This document shows, one piece after another, positions 43,375 to 55,388 of a stretch of DNA of 64,000 bases; position 1 is the first letter of the stretch; each line of letters opens with the position of its first letter. Both the position numbers and the translations under genes were made by a program. Where the stretch lies: positions 2,728,001 through 2,792,000 of the forward strand of contig JBAJFE010000014.1 in the NCBI GenBank assembly GCA_037903355.1. Direction: 5' to 3'. The DNA comes from Trichuris trichiura. Taxonomy: Eukaryota > Nematoda > Enoplea > Trichinellida > Trichuridae. The notes under the pieces were generated by a model. It worked only from the letters and a program-made list of their open reading frames with translations. It made no database searches and was not told where the DNA came from.

Positions 43375-46300
43375 CTTGTTATATAGCTCAGTCTATACGA
43401 TTTTACGTGAAATGGCTTGGAATAAAAGCTGAACATAATGCTAGCGTTTTATCTCTGATTAAAATGTTGAGTTTTAAGATAAATGCTTCTGCATTTCGAA
43501 AACGACGAGAGCATGAAACAGAATTCTGAAATTGCTCATTCTGTATTCTTTAACTTTCAGGGGTACAGAATGGAAGATCGTTCGTATAAAGCCAGGCATT
43601 CCGTCAGATTGCTGTTTATCTGTAATCTTCTTAGGACAAGCTGCACGAGCCTTTTACATGAAAGTGGTTCTATCTTCAGTATGGGTTTTTTACAGTTCGT
43701 CACATCCATTTCGTGATAAAGACCTCCTACCATGTCACTCCGCTTTGCGTATGCTGAATCAGGTTTAATCCGTAAACTTCAAATTCATCTTAGCATAAAG
43801 CTAAACTCAAAAGTATATCAATGACGTCATTGAACCAATGTGTGGTCAACGAATACTAACGGGGAAACCACTACTAGTAAACCGCCCCTCCGCGGTCCAG
43901 TTAGGCATTAAATGCATTGATTAGTTATTTCGACCTACTATTGAACGCTCGACGTTAACGAAACGCATCTTAAGTCATTACTCCTGTATTTAGTTCACTG
44001 CTATACAAGCCCTTTTCTTTCACATTCAACAGTAGGCCAGGCGGTACTTCTTTGAAAGCGGATCGATTATGCAGGTGCAGAGAAGAACTTTACGTTTAGC
44101 CCTTTTTGCAATTCAACTCAGAAAGTGAATAGGATCAAATTTTTTTTGCGAACATTGAGCATTTGCCGTTTGCTAGTGGTAAGCAGTCATCCTTGCGTAG
44201 ATATGAGTTGAAATGAAACGGCAACAGTGACTCCTGAAAAGGAACACACTTTTTTGATGTACTGAATTTTGAACAAATGATGCAATGTCAATGTATCTTC
44301 CATGTAGATACCTTGTGCTCATCAGTATGTGTTGTAGTCAGTCACAGCATAGGTTTTGCCTATCAAATACGTGCATCAGTACCTGATGAGATCATGCATC
44401 CACTAGCCTTTCACAGCTTGCTGAAACATCATCCTAATCGTGAACGATGAAGCATTTGCCTCGTGAACTGAAATGTTTTTTAATCAACTTCGTTCCCCCG
44501 CCGTCTTGAGATGACGCTAACAAAATGTTGGCCAACAGAAGAATGGCAGTAACTGAGGCTCCAGGACGGAGTTTTCAAAGCCTGCGAGAAAGGTGGCAAA
44601 ACTTTTTGTTAAGTTCTTGCTGGGTGATCACGACCACGTGTTATCAGGACAAGCAAGGCGGAACATCGCGACCAGGCCATCTGACCAGGTCGTTTCGACC
44701 TGGGAGGTCCTGATTCGCCTTCCCACTGTTTACTTTGGCAAACTCTACCACACTGAATCTCAAGAAAGATTTACTGACCTTCAATCTACAGTATGGAATC
44801 AGCACTGATAACAGAATGTGGTTTACCAATGAGTACAATTCTTTATATTCAAAAAAATATTTAAGAAAGTTTGTTAAACGAAATTAAAGTTAAAGATCGA
44901 ATATACAGCCATTATTGACCTAGCCGTTAACCAAGTAGGTTACTGTGAAGATGGGTCAGTGGACAAGTTACAACCGTTTAGCTGACAGACAAATGGTACT
45001 GCCGCGGCCACAACTGCTCAACTAATCCCTGTCAGTCAGTTGAACAATCCAGTTTAATGTAACCATAGGTTCAAGTCAGTAAACCCATCTTGAGGCTGAG
45101 CACCCTAATTCACAACTAAAGTCAACAGCAGCAGATGATAATATAACATACGCTCATCAAAAAAAGCCGGGCGAAATCGTCCCTAGGCTAAAAAGTTCTG
45201 GAATAACTACTCGATAGAATAAGTTTGAAGATAAAAGTTAGCTGCCTATAGGCCCCTTATGAGTCCAAATGATAAATAAGTCACGTTTTCTATTTCGGTG
45301 ATATATAGATATTTCATAACGCCTACACTTTCCCAGAATCTGCGGATTTCCAGGTGGTATCAAATTTTTCAGCTGCTTAGCAGTTCAACTGCATTCATTT
45401 AAATCATTTAGACTGGCAGTACGCGCGGGAGAAAACCATGAATTGTGACGTTAGCAGCCTAAAGGGGTTACGTTCTACAGGTTAATCACTTACGAAGCCA
45501 TAAGTTAAACTTCACCAAATCTTAAAGAGTATATTCAGAATAACTGTCATAATATTGTCTTTTCTGTTCCTGAAGTTTGAGACGTAACATGTTTTATGTT
45601 ATGCCAGATGTAACTGTTCTCGAAGCAGCTTTTCATGAATACTGATTTGAATGCAAGCGTGCTGTTATAGTTCTATTCTTTAGAATGAGTGCCTGCTGAG
45701 TCATCTTTCCCCAAAAGTTTACTAAACGATTACGTCGTTTGTTTAAAAAATCCGGATACTGGTCATAAATCTATAAGACAATAAAGTGATAAATTTGGGT
45801 AATATTTTGTGATTTTCAAAGCTTCTCGGGTCATAATAAGATAGACGGTAAACAATGGATTCTAAATTAGCGTCATTATTTATTATTGTTGCATTTCTTT
45901 ACGATCACAAACCGTGAAACAGGTGTCATCATAGGTGCCAGCAGCGCTTGCTTCTGTCGTCCAAATTTACTCTAATTTTACTGAGTAAACATTCGAGTAA
46001 CTGTCCGTCTCTATCAGCGGAATGACGTCGAAACGGGTAATAGCACGACGAAAACTGCCAATACTGATGCCAATGTTAACGCCCGAAACCGGAAACGCTG
46101 CTGCTAAAGTTAATTACTTGGAACGACGCGCATTAACCGTATACTTTAAACAATTTCCGGTTGCATGCTTGTTTAAAGGAGATAAGCAGAAATACGAAAT
46201 ACGTGGACGTGTACTCTCATTAGCTACACACGTTCCAACTTGATTACCCCTAGACGTAGAAGTGAACAATTTTGCGTTGTAGACAAGAGCAGTAATATCA

Positions 46301-46962
46301 TTAGAGGTCATTTATCATTCTTATTTCGTAGTTAAAAACTTTGAAATCTTCAGCTGTCTGACTGAACATTCCGCTTCTTGAAAAAGATGAATCGATTTAG
46401 AAAAACGGAAGCTTTCATTTGTAAACAAATAGGTTTCTTTATTTCTTGATGAAACTTCTGCTCCGTCCTACTTGTTCTTGGTTATAATTGCTACACTTTC
46501 TGTGCTTCGTTTTTCCTTGTGATACGTTGCGCGCTCCATTATTTTCTCAAAGCCTTTTTTCTGGTATTTGCGGAACGCTCAGTTGCAGTTTGTTTTATTC
46601 TCTTTCAGTTTAGCTTCTACCGCTTTTTCTAATTTAGTCAACTTTTTATAGTTAGTTGGTTATAAAAGATTAACGATGGACAGCAGATGTAAGTCTTTGT
46701 TTTTAACATACCGTTGCAGAGGAAATTTGTTCACTGAATGCTGCACCACTTATACGGTTCTTATCTTAGCGAATTCTTATCTTGACCTTATCATAATGTT
46801 TATAACTAAATTGTTCCGACAAATTAATGACACATGGTGGTTTCTGAGACGTTTTGTCAGTGTATGTCACATTTGTGTTAGCGAGTTGAACAGGTTTCGT
46901 GGAACAGCGTGAAAGCAGTTGTACCTAGATTCGATTTTTCGATCGCTCCGGTCTTCGGGAAA
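43375..46962. other. Intergenic region, no supported gene
   Basis: About 3.6 kb between the trypsin-fold gene and the glucose-6-phosphatase start. Beyond the poly(A) signal at its start and one perfect short hairpin (44685-44703) I see only short frames without motifs. The G6Pase promoter must lie at the right end. Confidence 0.45.
44685..44703. other. Perfect 8-bp hairpin, CCAGGTCG TTT CGACCTGG
   Basis: A short inverted repeat with a 3-nt loop in a locally G+C-rich stretch. No run of T follows and no known RNA family fits. Recorded as a structural oddity only. Confidence 0.6.
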
Positions 46963-49900
46963 ATGGAGGCCCTGCATCACGGAGGCATTTGGTTTGAAGT
47001 CTGGTTACAAAAAACCATGCACGGCCAAGCCGATCGTTTCCTTAGCATAACCAAAGTTGGAGACCCGGATTTACTTATTCTTTACCTCTTTCCCTTTGTG
47101 TCGGCTATCAATCGTACATTATTTCTACGATTTGTACTTGCGACTGCTATTTGCGATATGGTCAACAATATTCTAAAATGGTTAGTCATTGTCAGACTTA
47201 ATTTAGCATTTCCAGTGGAAGTATGAATTATGGTCATCAATTTGACTTCGTTCGCATTTAAGGATTCTGCATGGAGAACGGCCTTACTGGTATGTTTACG
47301 AACATGGAATGAATGATGCGGCCTCACAGTTGAAGCAGTTTTCACTCACTTGCGAAACTGGGCCAGGTATGCAATGAAGATGACTCGTAAAAATGCCTAT
47401 CCAATCTTCAATCATCCTGCAGGAAGTCCCAGTGGGCATGCAATGATAACTGCTTCGGTTTGGTATATTATCGTATGGGCTTACATAAAATACGTCGTTC
47501 GTCAATCTAGAAGACGGTATGCGTAAAAGCTAACGCTGGAAATTGCTGCATCCTATGGTGCGTGTGTTTTAGCTACAAACTGTCATCGGGGGCATGGTTG
47601 CTCTACGCAGTTCTCCTTGTCCTAGTCGCCATTTCGCGTTTATACATCGCTACTCATTTCCCTCACCAAGTGTTGCTCGGTTCTGCAATTGGTGAGTCGG
47701 TTCTCAAGTTGCAAAAATTTAACAGCGTTTCTCTGTTAATCAGTATCACTTTGTAAAAATTCCGTGGTGGAATTCGTTAATGCAGAAGAACGCAATTACA
47801 GCCAACCATTATGCATGGTTTTCTGTGCTTACGATTTAATGAACAAAATGGTTTTTAAGTTCCCGTGGCTACTCATAATAGGCTGAAGTAATGAAAGATT
47901 ACATTAGGAGAGGGAATTCTTTTTATGGGCCTTAGATGTTACTGAACGCCGCCCAAGACACGAAAAATGCACTACCTGTGTTAGATTCAGAAAAGGGCTT
48001 TTAATGTGACAAGTAAGATCAAATTTCAAACGTGTTTTTACCACTGTGCTGTAATAATAATTTCTTCTTTGAAGGTATGGTTACGGTTTTTTGTGCAACT
48101 TTTTCTAGCAAATGAAATGGTCGCGTCAAAATGCAATAGTCACTGTTTCCTCTGAAGATCTTCCACATATTTTCCATTTCTTTCTTTGTAGTATCTGTAA
48201 TGACGCTAAAAGTAATCGCGTAGTGTTACTAGCATTCGCTTAGTATGATTGCAGACACCACAAGCAATGATTGAGGAAAGCCGTGAAAGATTCGCAATGG
48301 AAACCATCTATGCCCTTAAGGAGCATCCGCTTTTCAATAGACACTTCTGGTGTTTTGATTCAAAAATTGAGTCTCATTGTGTCTGCTCAGATTTTAGGAG
48401 AGAACGCTTACTGCTGAGTGTGTGATAGTTGTACTTGTAAATTTCTTTTAAAAAGAAATCATCTCATTGGGTACTTGTGTTAGGTACATGTTTCTTGCAT
48501 TCATTGTTGTTCTAAGGCCTTTAAAAGCTTTCTAGAAAGGTGGGAATTTTTAATTAAATCCGGTTTTATTCTCTTGTTGCACTGCGAACGGTGCCAAAAG
48601 GCGCGAACTTATCTCTGCTATCAGCCAGTAGCCGAATGACATTCTGTCGTTCTGGAACAAGTAACTTTGAAGAAAGTGTAGTGCCATATCACAGAAGGTG
48701 CATTGTTGCATTTTCCGTAGTGCACCTGTTGTTAGGTCATCGACAGGAATGCGATAAATTTGGTTACTCTTAGGTTAGCTTAATAATCTTTCCTAACTTT
48801 TTGCTAAAGAGGCCGTTTTATTATAAATTCACTTGGACGAAGTTTTCTAGATGCATCTGGTCCCGTCATCGGCGTCTTTGATGATGGCGAGACTGGGTGT
48901 GTCGTGGAAGCTTCATTCAAGTAGACTTGTGATAAACTTCGCTTTTTCCCAAAAAATTATAAAGTTTTAAGAAGCCATTAGTAAAGCTTCGTCTCAAGTG
49001 GTAGCGCGCTTAAAGACGTGAAGATTAGGGAATTAAACAGGCATAGTACTTTACTATGCGTTAAGGTGTTATTTGTAAACGGCTTGTGCACGAAAAGTGC
49101 ATTCCCTCCAAAATTTGTGCCGCCCTCTATCATATCGATAAATAGCTACTATACACCCAGGAACTCTGCTTCAGGTGCAATGACTGGCAATGTAAAGCGA
49201 AAGAAATTTATATTGCAGCTGTGAAGCATATGGAAACAGAGCACGGCGTGGGCTTAACGCAATGAAAATATTTCGCGTCCTACAATGCACAATGAGCAAA
49301 GAAGCTTAGCGTCACCATCGCCCCTGTTACGGTTGGTAAAGCTGACAGGTGCTCATTGAAGGAAATAGTAGAGCGGTGGGGAGGTTACTGACATTTACTG
49401 ATAGAACATGGATGCCCTCTGCCTGAGTATCATGCTTTCCAGTGCCTTTCAGTCCAACGGTCTGAGGGACGCATGGCTTGCACCAACCCTCCCCCCTAGA
49501 GCTGAACATTGGCCCTCTGAGAATCACTGCCCATAGGGTTTTATCTAAGCATTCTTAACAGAATAAGTGACAACGTTTGATTAGCAATAATTTGTTGAGG
49601 ATTTTGAATTTATCACGCAGCAGTTTAAAAATTTGAAAAGTGCCTATTATCTGAAAATTTTTTCCGTTGATTCGATTAAGTAGAAGATCAGAACCGCTAG
49701 TTGAAGCCGCTGCAGCTATTCTCCGCATGAACGATTTGGGTTAACGCACTGAGCTTAGTCGTTTGTCATTCTGCCAGATTCTCTTGTCATTTCTGCCGGT
49801 TTTCTGAATGCTGATTACCATGTTTAGTCATGAAGATGCTTACTGTGCTGCAGTCCACATCCATCCACCTAAATGTTTCACAAATGTAGTATCCCTTCTC

Positions 49901-52900
49901 ACTAGGCGTAATTTTCGCTCCGTAATTTGTCTGGAATTTCTATAGGTGGCAACAAACGAATGAAGATGAAAGTTTTTTATTCGCTGATGAAAAGTAATAA
50001 CAGAAAACACATTTAATGCTGGACTTGTTTTCCACTTGTTCAAATTCAAAATGCATTTCTGTGTCCATACTCCAGCTTGCGTAGTGTACTACTCATATAA
50101 TAAGAAGCATTTGCTTTTACATTATTGCGCATCGACATCCATGAGCTTACAAATTGATAACGGTAAAGTACCTGTAAATCAGCTGAACTAGAAAGGTTGT
50201 AAAGAGCAAATAATTATGTGACGTCTATCAGCTCTAATATAATCACTTTTAAGTGACTTTCTGCTCAGAGAAGGCCACACGACGGATACGTTTTTCCTGT
50301 GAAGAACTTTGGAGCTTTCAAGACATGTATGATCCTGAAAGCTCAGAATTTTTTCATAGGATAAACGAGTTCTTCGTAACTGGCGTGTTTTGATCATGAA
50401 AATCTATAAAGCCATTAAGAAACATTACACAGGGGGTCTCCCTTATGATGCATTTCTTTCCAAGCGTTTCATGCCAACCCGAAACCATTACAAGTCGAAA
50501 TGTTTAATCAATGCATTTAATTGTGAATCGGACCACGGCAACGGGGGGTTTCCCCATTGCTCTCCATTGGTTTTACATTCGTTCAATGCTGTCATTGATA
50601 TACGTTTAGGTTTTGAAAATGTGGTTTCTTGGTACCGGAACAAATGTTCTCATAGTGTAAAAGTTTTATTACGGAAGTATTCCCGTTCAATATGCTGAAT
50701 AATTCCGGAGCTTTCGGGTCGACCGAGACCCGTCTACAGCGGTTGTGAGTTACGGATGTGACGGGTACATCCGTAACTCACAACCGCTGAAGACGGGTCT
50801 CGGTCGACCCGAAAGCTCCGGAATTATTCAGCACATTGAACGGGAATACTTCCGTAATAAAACTTTTACACGTTTAGGTTTTGGTTAATGCTAAGATAAA
50901 GTTGAACTGCACGATATTAAAGTGATTACAGCATAGGCAAGGCTAACCGCCACGATGGGAAGTCCTCGCAACGAACTGGACTTGACGAACTGTAGCGGGC
51001 CCATACTGAAGTTTAATACCGATTGAACGTCAGACATCCGTGCAGCCTGTCTTTACAAGATTATGCCCTTGAATTAGCTTGCAATTAAAAGAAATCATGT
51101 TGTACAAAGCTTCTCTACAATGGAGAAATTCTGTTCGGAGTTAATAACATAGAACCCTGTACATAGGAACCACATTAATGCACGTACACATACAAGAGCT
51201 CACTGATCCATTCGATATACTCAACTGATACCTGCTAGAGCGGGGTAATGCTGTAGCGACAAGCTGATGAAGTTTTATCGCTCCTTGACTCAGTGGTAGC
51301 TGGAATAAGGCGCCCATATAATGATTGATAGCGTACCAGGAATAAGCTGCGTTAGGAAGGCATCAAGTTTCGTTTCTATAGTCTGCTGTATCCCTCTATA
51401 CAATTCTTTGTAACTGGCGAAAGCACTTGAATCTGGTTGTCAGCTTCCCCAAATCTCTCGCAGTAGCTATTTCCTATATACAGCTACACATAGAATAACA
51501 AGGTACAAGTTTCGAAGTGAATGTGTTCTGCTGTCGAAACCATCGTAAGTTGGGAACCCCCTGTTTATCTCATCATTTACATTTTTTATATTGATAGTGA
51601 AAAGCTTGTTTTGATTTTTGGTTTTATTAATAATTATTAATGTACCTGAGACCATACACAAAAAGCGAATACAGTCCGTTATCCGCGGTTAATTCCTCCC
51701 GGATTTTGAGCGCTACACCGAGTTACATAGGATGCCACGTTAAACTGAATCTGCGTTATGAAAAAGGCCAAACAGCTTATGCTCTAGCCGCATATTTCGT
51801 CCAGCCCCCTTGAATTCTTTCCGGAATGGTTATCATACCTAGTGATTCTTCGAAGCTTGGTACTACTGGATCTAGCTACAAAATAATGACATCAATGAGA
51901 CTGCGCTTGTCCAATGAGGTTAGCCATCAGAATCCAGGCCATTAGATACAAGAAAGGGTGAAAGTAAGATGCTCTTTCTTTAAAAGCTTAGCAATCACCT
52001 TGCTTTAATAAGCTAGACGATGTACTGGTGCGCGGAATGGGAACAGAGCAGGTGAAACAAAATACATGGGCGCCTTTAAACAGAAATAGTGAACATCACA
52101 CAGAACACATACAAATAGAGCAAAACACCTACGGCAGAAACGTTTGGCGCCTCAGGAATCAGTCAATGTACCCATTTTCTGTAAGTGGGTGCGGATCCCT
52201 TGAAGACCGGCCAGTCCTACGGTTTCTTGAATTTGTTTTTAGCAAAACTTCTCGTTTTAAAATGTTAGGTTCCGCAGCTGCTGGAGCTTTATTTAAAAAC
52301 ATTGTTATAGGAAACTGTCTCTCCCTTTTCTTCGCTCCATCGAATAAATCTTGTAGCGGTTTCAACGAAGCCGTTATTCCTCGTGTAACCATGACGCCAC
52401 GTTCCATGGATGGATTGTATTCAGCAATCATATCCTTTAGGACCTGCGCTTGCCGGAAAATACTGGCAAGATTTTGCAGCGTGTTTAAGCTCCTGTATCT
52501 TCCGTAACGTCGTCGTCGCTGCCCGTAGGTGATTGCATCACTTAATCGAGTTCCTCGTTGGTGAACGGTTCTCCACGATCCTCTATGTGCTCCCTGATAT
52601 CATCTTCTATCATGTCGAAGAAACCCTCACCTCGCAACTCCTTGGCGACATTCACTATGTCCACGACCTCCTCATCGATGGCACCTAAGTTCTCGCATTC
52701 ACTGACTGCGTCTCCCCGCAAACGCTTTCAGCAATCACTGACTGTTCTAGGTTTTATCTCGTGTACTGCCGTGTATAATACAAGATGTCGTAACATCCAA
52801 CTTATAACCGCTGAAGACGGGTTTCGTTCGACCCGAAAGCTCCGGAAAAATAAACATTTTTCGACGGGACTTGGACTCCGTTATTAAAGCCAATTCGTTA

Positions 52901-54148
52901 TGAAATATAACATGAAATCACTATTCCACGTTGGACAAACCGCGTTGTATAGAATCCGCTGATAATGAGGGCCGACTGTAGTTTATTAGCAGGTAGACGC
53001 AGAAATGAACTTACGAGAAAGTATGGAGCTTTCAGTGCTCTGACAGGTCCATTTTGTTTTCACCATGAGACTAGTGGGACTAGCGTTTCTTTGTATTATG
53101 TCAAAAGTAGGATAACATTCTGCATGAATCAATCTGGCTGATAAGATTGGTCTGCGCTTTACAGTAACAGTGGGATTGATTCTAGTACGATATTCATTTA
53201 ATCCCATGACGTCCCTGTGTAGGCTCAGGGGATAAAAGATCAGCCTTTCTGCCCTGAAGGTAGCACTGAAAGTGCGTTCCGTTTGTTTGGAACTGCCTCA
53301 GGTGTTTAGTACTGCGCGGTTTTGCTAAAATAAACAGCTCTTACCCATTAATTACTATTGCTTCTTGTTACGTAGTTACTGACCTACTGACTAACAATAA
53401 CGAGGTTCAAACCATTTCATAGTAGAGAAACTAAGTGAAACTCAGTCCCAAGGAAGTTAAGTTTCCACAGATCACATCACTATCAGAAACTACTAATGGT
53501 ATATTCTTTCTGTTCAACTTCAAATGTGCGTGTTAAGTTGAAATAATTATTTGTCTCATAATTAATAACACTTTCTTGATTGTAGGACTTGCAGTTGGCT
53601 GGTTCTTCACGAAGTCGCCTGTCAAGCGTTTGCGGATGGAGCACTGCCTTTTCTTGACATTATTTTTGTCGATCACTGCAGCGACAGTTTACTCCGCGAT
53701 GCTGGCTATGGGCGTTGATCCTCATTGGTCTGTTCAGTTAGCGTTGAAATGGTGTCAGAACCGTGAATGGGTTCATTTAAACACGTCACCTTTGAACGCC
53801 TTGTTTCGTGATACGGGAGCTATTGTTGGACTTGGTTGGGCTGTGGAATCACGATTTTTTGTTGACACCACTTACGATATTCACAGAGATGGTAGTGAAG
53901 TTATTACTGCTGTCGTATCTTTCCTACTAGTGCAACTTTGCGCTTCTATTCCTCGCCCTATAAGCAATTTGTACCTCTATTACATGGCCACTTTTATACA
54001 AAACATGTCCATATCATTTGTTTCGGTTGCTCTTGTTCCGTTTGTGGTGAGAACAATTTGGAATTTGAATCAGTTTCCTAAGACTGCTGTGGACACGCAC
54101 TTGGATCAAGGTTCCCGTTCGAAGCGAAAGCTAACCGCTTATTTCTAA
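46963..54148 (+). CDS. g6pc: Glucose-6-phosphatase catalytic subunit
   Basis: Exons 46963..47180, 47263..47366, 47423..47516, 47573..47691 and, after a 5.9-kb intron, 53586..54148. They give 365 residues, against 357 for the vertebrate enzyme. The phosphatase signature is complete: KWILHGERPYWYV (K-x6-RP), SPSGHAM with the nucleophile-side His, and SRLYIATHFPHQ (SR-x5-H). The start MEALHHGGIW matches the luminal N-terminus and the hydrophobic pattern fits the nine-span ER membrane protein. The enzyme hydrolyses glucose 6-phosphate in the ER lumen, the last step of gluconeogenesis and glycogen breakdown. An in-frame upstream ATG at 46909 would add 18 residues without family support. The C-terminus is basic (SRSKRKLTAYF) but does not end in the usual KKxx retrieval signal. 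The long last intron holds a foldback element and a Tigger copy. Confidence 0.95.
47692..50288. other. G6Pase intron 4, left part, no nested gene seen
   Basis: The start of a 5.9-kb intron. A faint trace of the foldback box lies near 48865-48895 (CCCGTCATCGGCGTCTTT compared with CCCGTCATCAGCGGTCTTA). Otherwise only short frames without motifs. Confidence 0.5.
50289..50386. repeat. Foldback element, decayed small copy
   Basis: Inverted pairs GAAGAACT...AGTTCTTC at the ends and GAGCTTTCA...TGAAAGCTC inside. The CTGANGA half is missing, as in the compact copy at 12936. Arms differ at many positions, so it is an old copy. Confidence 0.6.
50655..50871. repeat. Foldback element, copy 3, in the G6Pase intron
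   Basis: Palindrome of 217 bp, arms 50655..50759 and 50767..50871, 7-nt loop. Ends GTGTAAAAGTTTTATTACGG / its complement. Right arm has CTGAAGA (50787-50793), a long hairpin CGGGTC...GACCCG, GAAAGCTCCGG (50811-50821). The left arm is identical except for TCTACAG in place of TCTTCAG and one or two others. Outer flank TGGTTTCTTGGTACCGGAAC is shared with copies at 3.1 and 57.1 kb, so the full element is longer than the palindrome. Confidence 0.9.
52159..52750 (-). pseudogene. Tigger (TIGD1-like) transposase, C-terminal fragment with stops and a frameshift
   Basis: Reads TVSDC, stop (expected Trp), KRLRGDAVSECENLGAIDEE, VVDIVNVAKELRGEGFFDM, EDRGEPFTNEELD, stop, then after a frameshift NLASIFRQAQVLKDMIAEYN, PSMERGVMVTRGITASLKPL, ending near 52159. 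The I-V-N-x-A-K and L-T-N-E-E-L motifs and the following long helix are typical of the TIGD1/jerky C-terminus. At least two nonsense codons and one frameshift show it is dead. The DDE catalytic domain is missing. Confidence 0.82.
52792..52917 (+). repeat. Single-arm foldback insertion inside the Tigger element
   Basis: Contains CTGAAGA (52811-52817), GGGT...ACCC hairpin, GAAAGCTCCGG (52835-52845) and a decayed end (CTCCGTTATTAAAG...TTCGTTATGAAA). The flanks GATGTC and TCACTATT are contiguous in the related Tigger fragment at about 32010, giving an empty site. Only one arm is present, so it is not a palindrome. Confidence 0.8.
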
Positions 54149-54507
54149 TTTCAGCCGTTGTTGCTGATGTTTCGGTTTCTATATAAATGTTTACAGTGTC
54201 CTACAGTTATTGCTTGTCTTACTTATCCTTTGCAGGCTGTTCACAGAGGAATGTGAGTATGACAACTTCAGGCGTGACCTAGCCCATTTTGTGAAGTGAT
54301 CTTCCAAAGAACTTCTTACTTTCTGCAAATATAATTTTGTAATCATTTACAACAGTCGTGTCCCAGTATAACCCATAGCTTGATGTCACCTTTTTACCTT
54401 TCAGCATAGAGTTCACTTATTGCCAAAAGCAGTACGGCCGACTTTCTCTTTCAACGGGCCGTGGGCTGTAATCTAAATCATTCGCCATTGTTACGTTATC
54501 GTCTCTG
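54149..54507. other. Short intergenic gap
   Basis: 359 bp between the G6Pase stop and the start of paralogue B on the same strand. No separate gene; the G6Pase 3' end and the promoter of the next gene must both be here. Confidence 0.6.
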
Positions 54508-55388
54508 ATGATCAGGGCAATGACATGCACGACTTTAAATGCTTATGCAATCGGGACTGTTCTACTTCTGCGCCAATTCTGCTTTGGTAATTAAATTTTG
54601 TTTGGTTAAGAAAATTTGAAAGTTTGTTCCTTGTATTTTTTCTCATGATAAGCAGTAACGTTAATTTTGTATACTACAGCGCTGGTGGACTATGCACTCC
54701 CTCCTCTAGCTAAGTTTGATCCTTTTAATCCTGGATCGCATCCTTTTCCAAAGCGAAATGGTGCTGATATGTTTCCTCACTTTCCTCTTACCCACCATTT
54801 TGCAAGTGGCTTCGAGCGTGGTTCTGGCGGCGGATACTTTTTGAAAGCTAACCTTAACCTACCATTTCCTCGGTGGAAGGCCATTTGGGACATTAAGGGC
54901 TACATAGCATCAGGTTTTAATGCCCCGTGGTACAGCTACGGCCACATGGTTCGTCCAGTTAACACGATGGGATTAAAACCAAGTGAAATAATACGTATGA
55001 TGCTGGATCCAGCTGTTCAAGAGGCACGTCGATTGAGTAGGTTTATTTTCCTGGTGCTGATTACTTGATGCAAGGCTTCTTTGTTCATCTAGATTTAGCT
55101 CCTCCGGTACCAGTTGGCAGGCTACCTTCCGGCTACGATCCTGTTCACTGCCGTCCTCCTTTATGCAATCCTTTCATGTCTACAGTTGCGGTTGGAGTAC
55201 AAGCGCAGGAAGACGAGAATTATATCATAGATGGACTTTTGGATTTTCCAGTGCACTTGGGTCGATACGGTGAGGCCCTGCGTTTTCCTTTAACCGGTTC
55301 AGGTTACTTTGGTAAGTTTCCTCCTTTGTTCGTTTATGGCCAACATATGAACGCAGTAGACCCTTTCCCGAAACTCTCTAAACCTTGA
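54508..55388 (+). CDS. Secreted protein of unknown function, paralogue B
   Basis: Exons 54508..54586, 54680..55036, 55093..55388; 243 residues. Exon 1 codes for a signal-like segment (MIRAMTCTTLNAYAIGTVLL); an internal ATG at 54520 is possible. The body is highly similar to paralogue A (LPPLAKFDPFNPG, NLNLPFPRWKAIWDIKGY, CRPPLCNPFMS, NYIIDGLLDFPV, VYGQHMNAVDPFPKLSKP), with the same intron phases and the same internal duplication. It lies 359 bp after G6Pase on the same strand. A poly(A) signal AATAAA is at 55412-55417, 24 bp after the stop. Function not recognised; secretion is inferred from the N-terminus. Confidence 0.88.

Larger units (their letters stand above)
51670..52980 (-). mobile_element. 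Tigger/pogo-type DNA transposon, internally deleted
   Basis: Both ends carry related terminal repeats: TACAGTCCGTTATCCGCGG from 51670 and, inverted, TACAGTCGGCCCTCATTATC ending at 52980. The start resembles Tigger/MER2-type termini (CAGTCGGCCCTC). Between them lies only the C-terminal part of a transposase, so the element is a deletion derivative of about 1.3 kb, including a foldback insertion at 52792..52917. It sits in the last G6Pase intron, antisense to that gene. Confidence 0.8.

Noticed and set aside
46909..46962. The upstream in-frame ATG as the G6Pase start
   Set aside because: Family members begin close to the MEALH-like segment; the added 18 residues have no counterpart, although they cannot be excluded.
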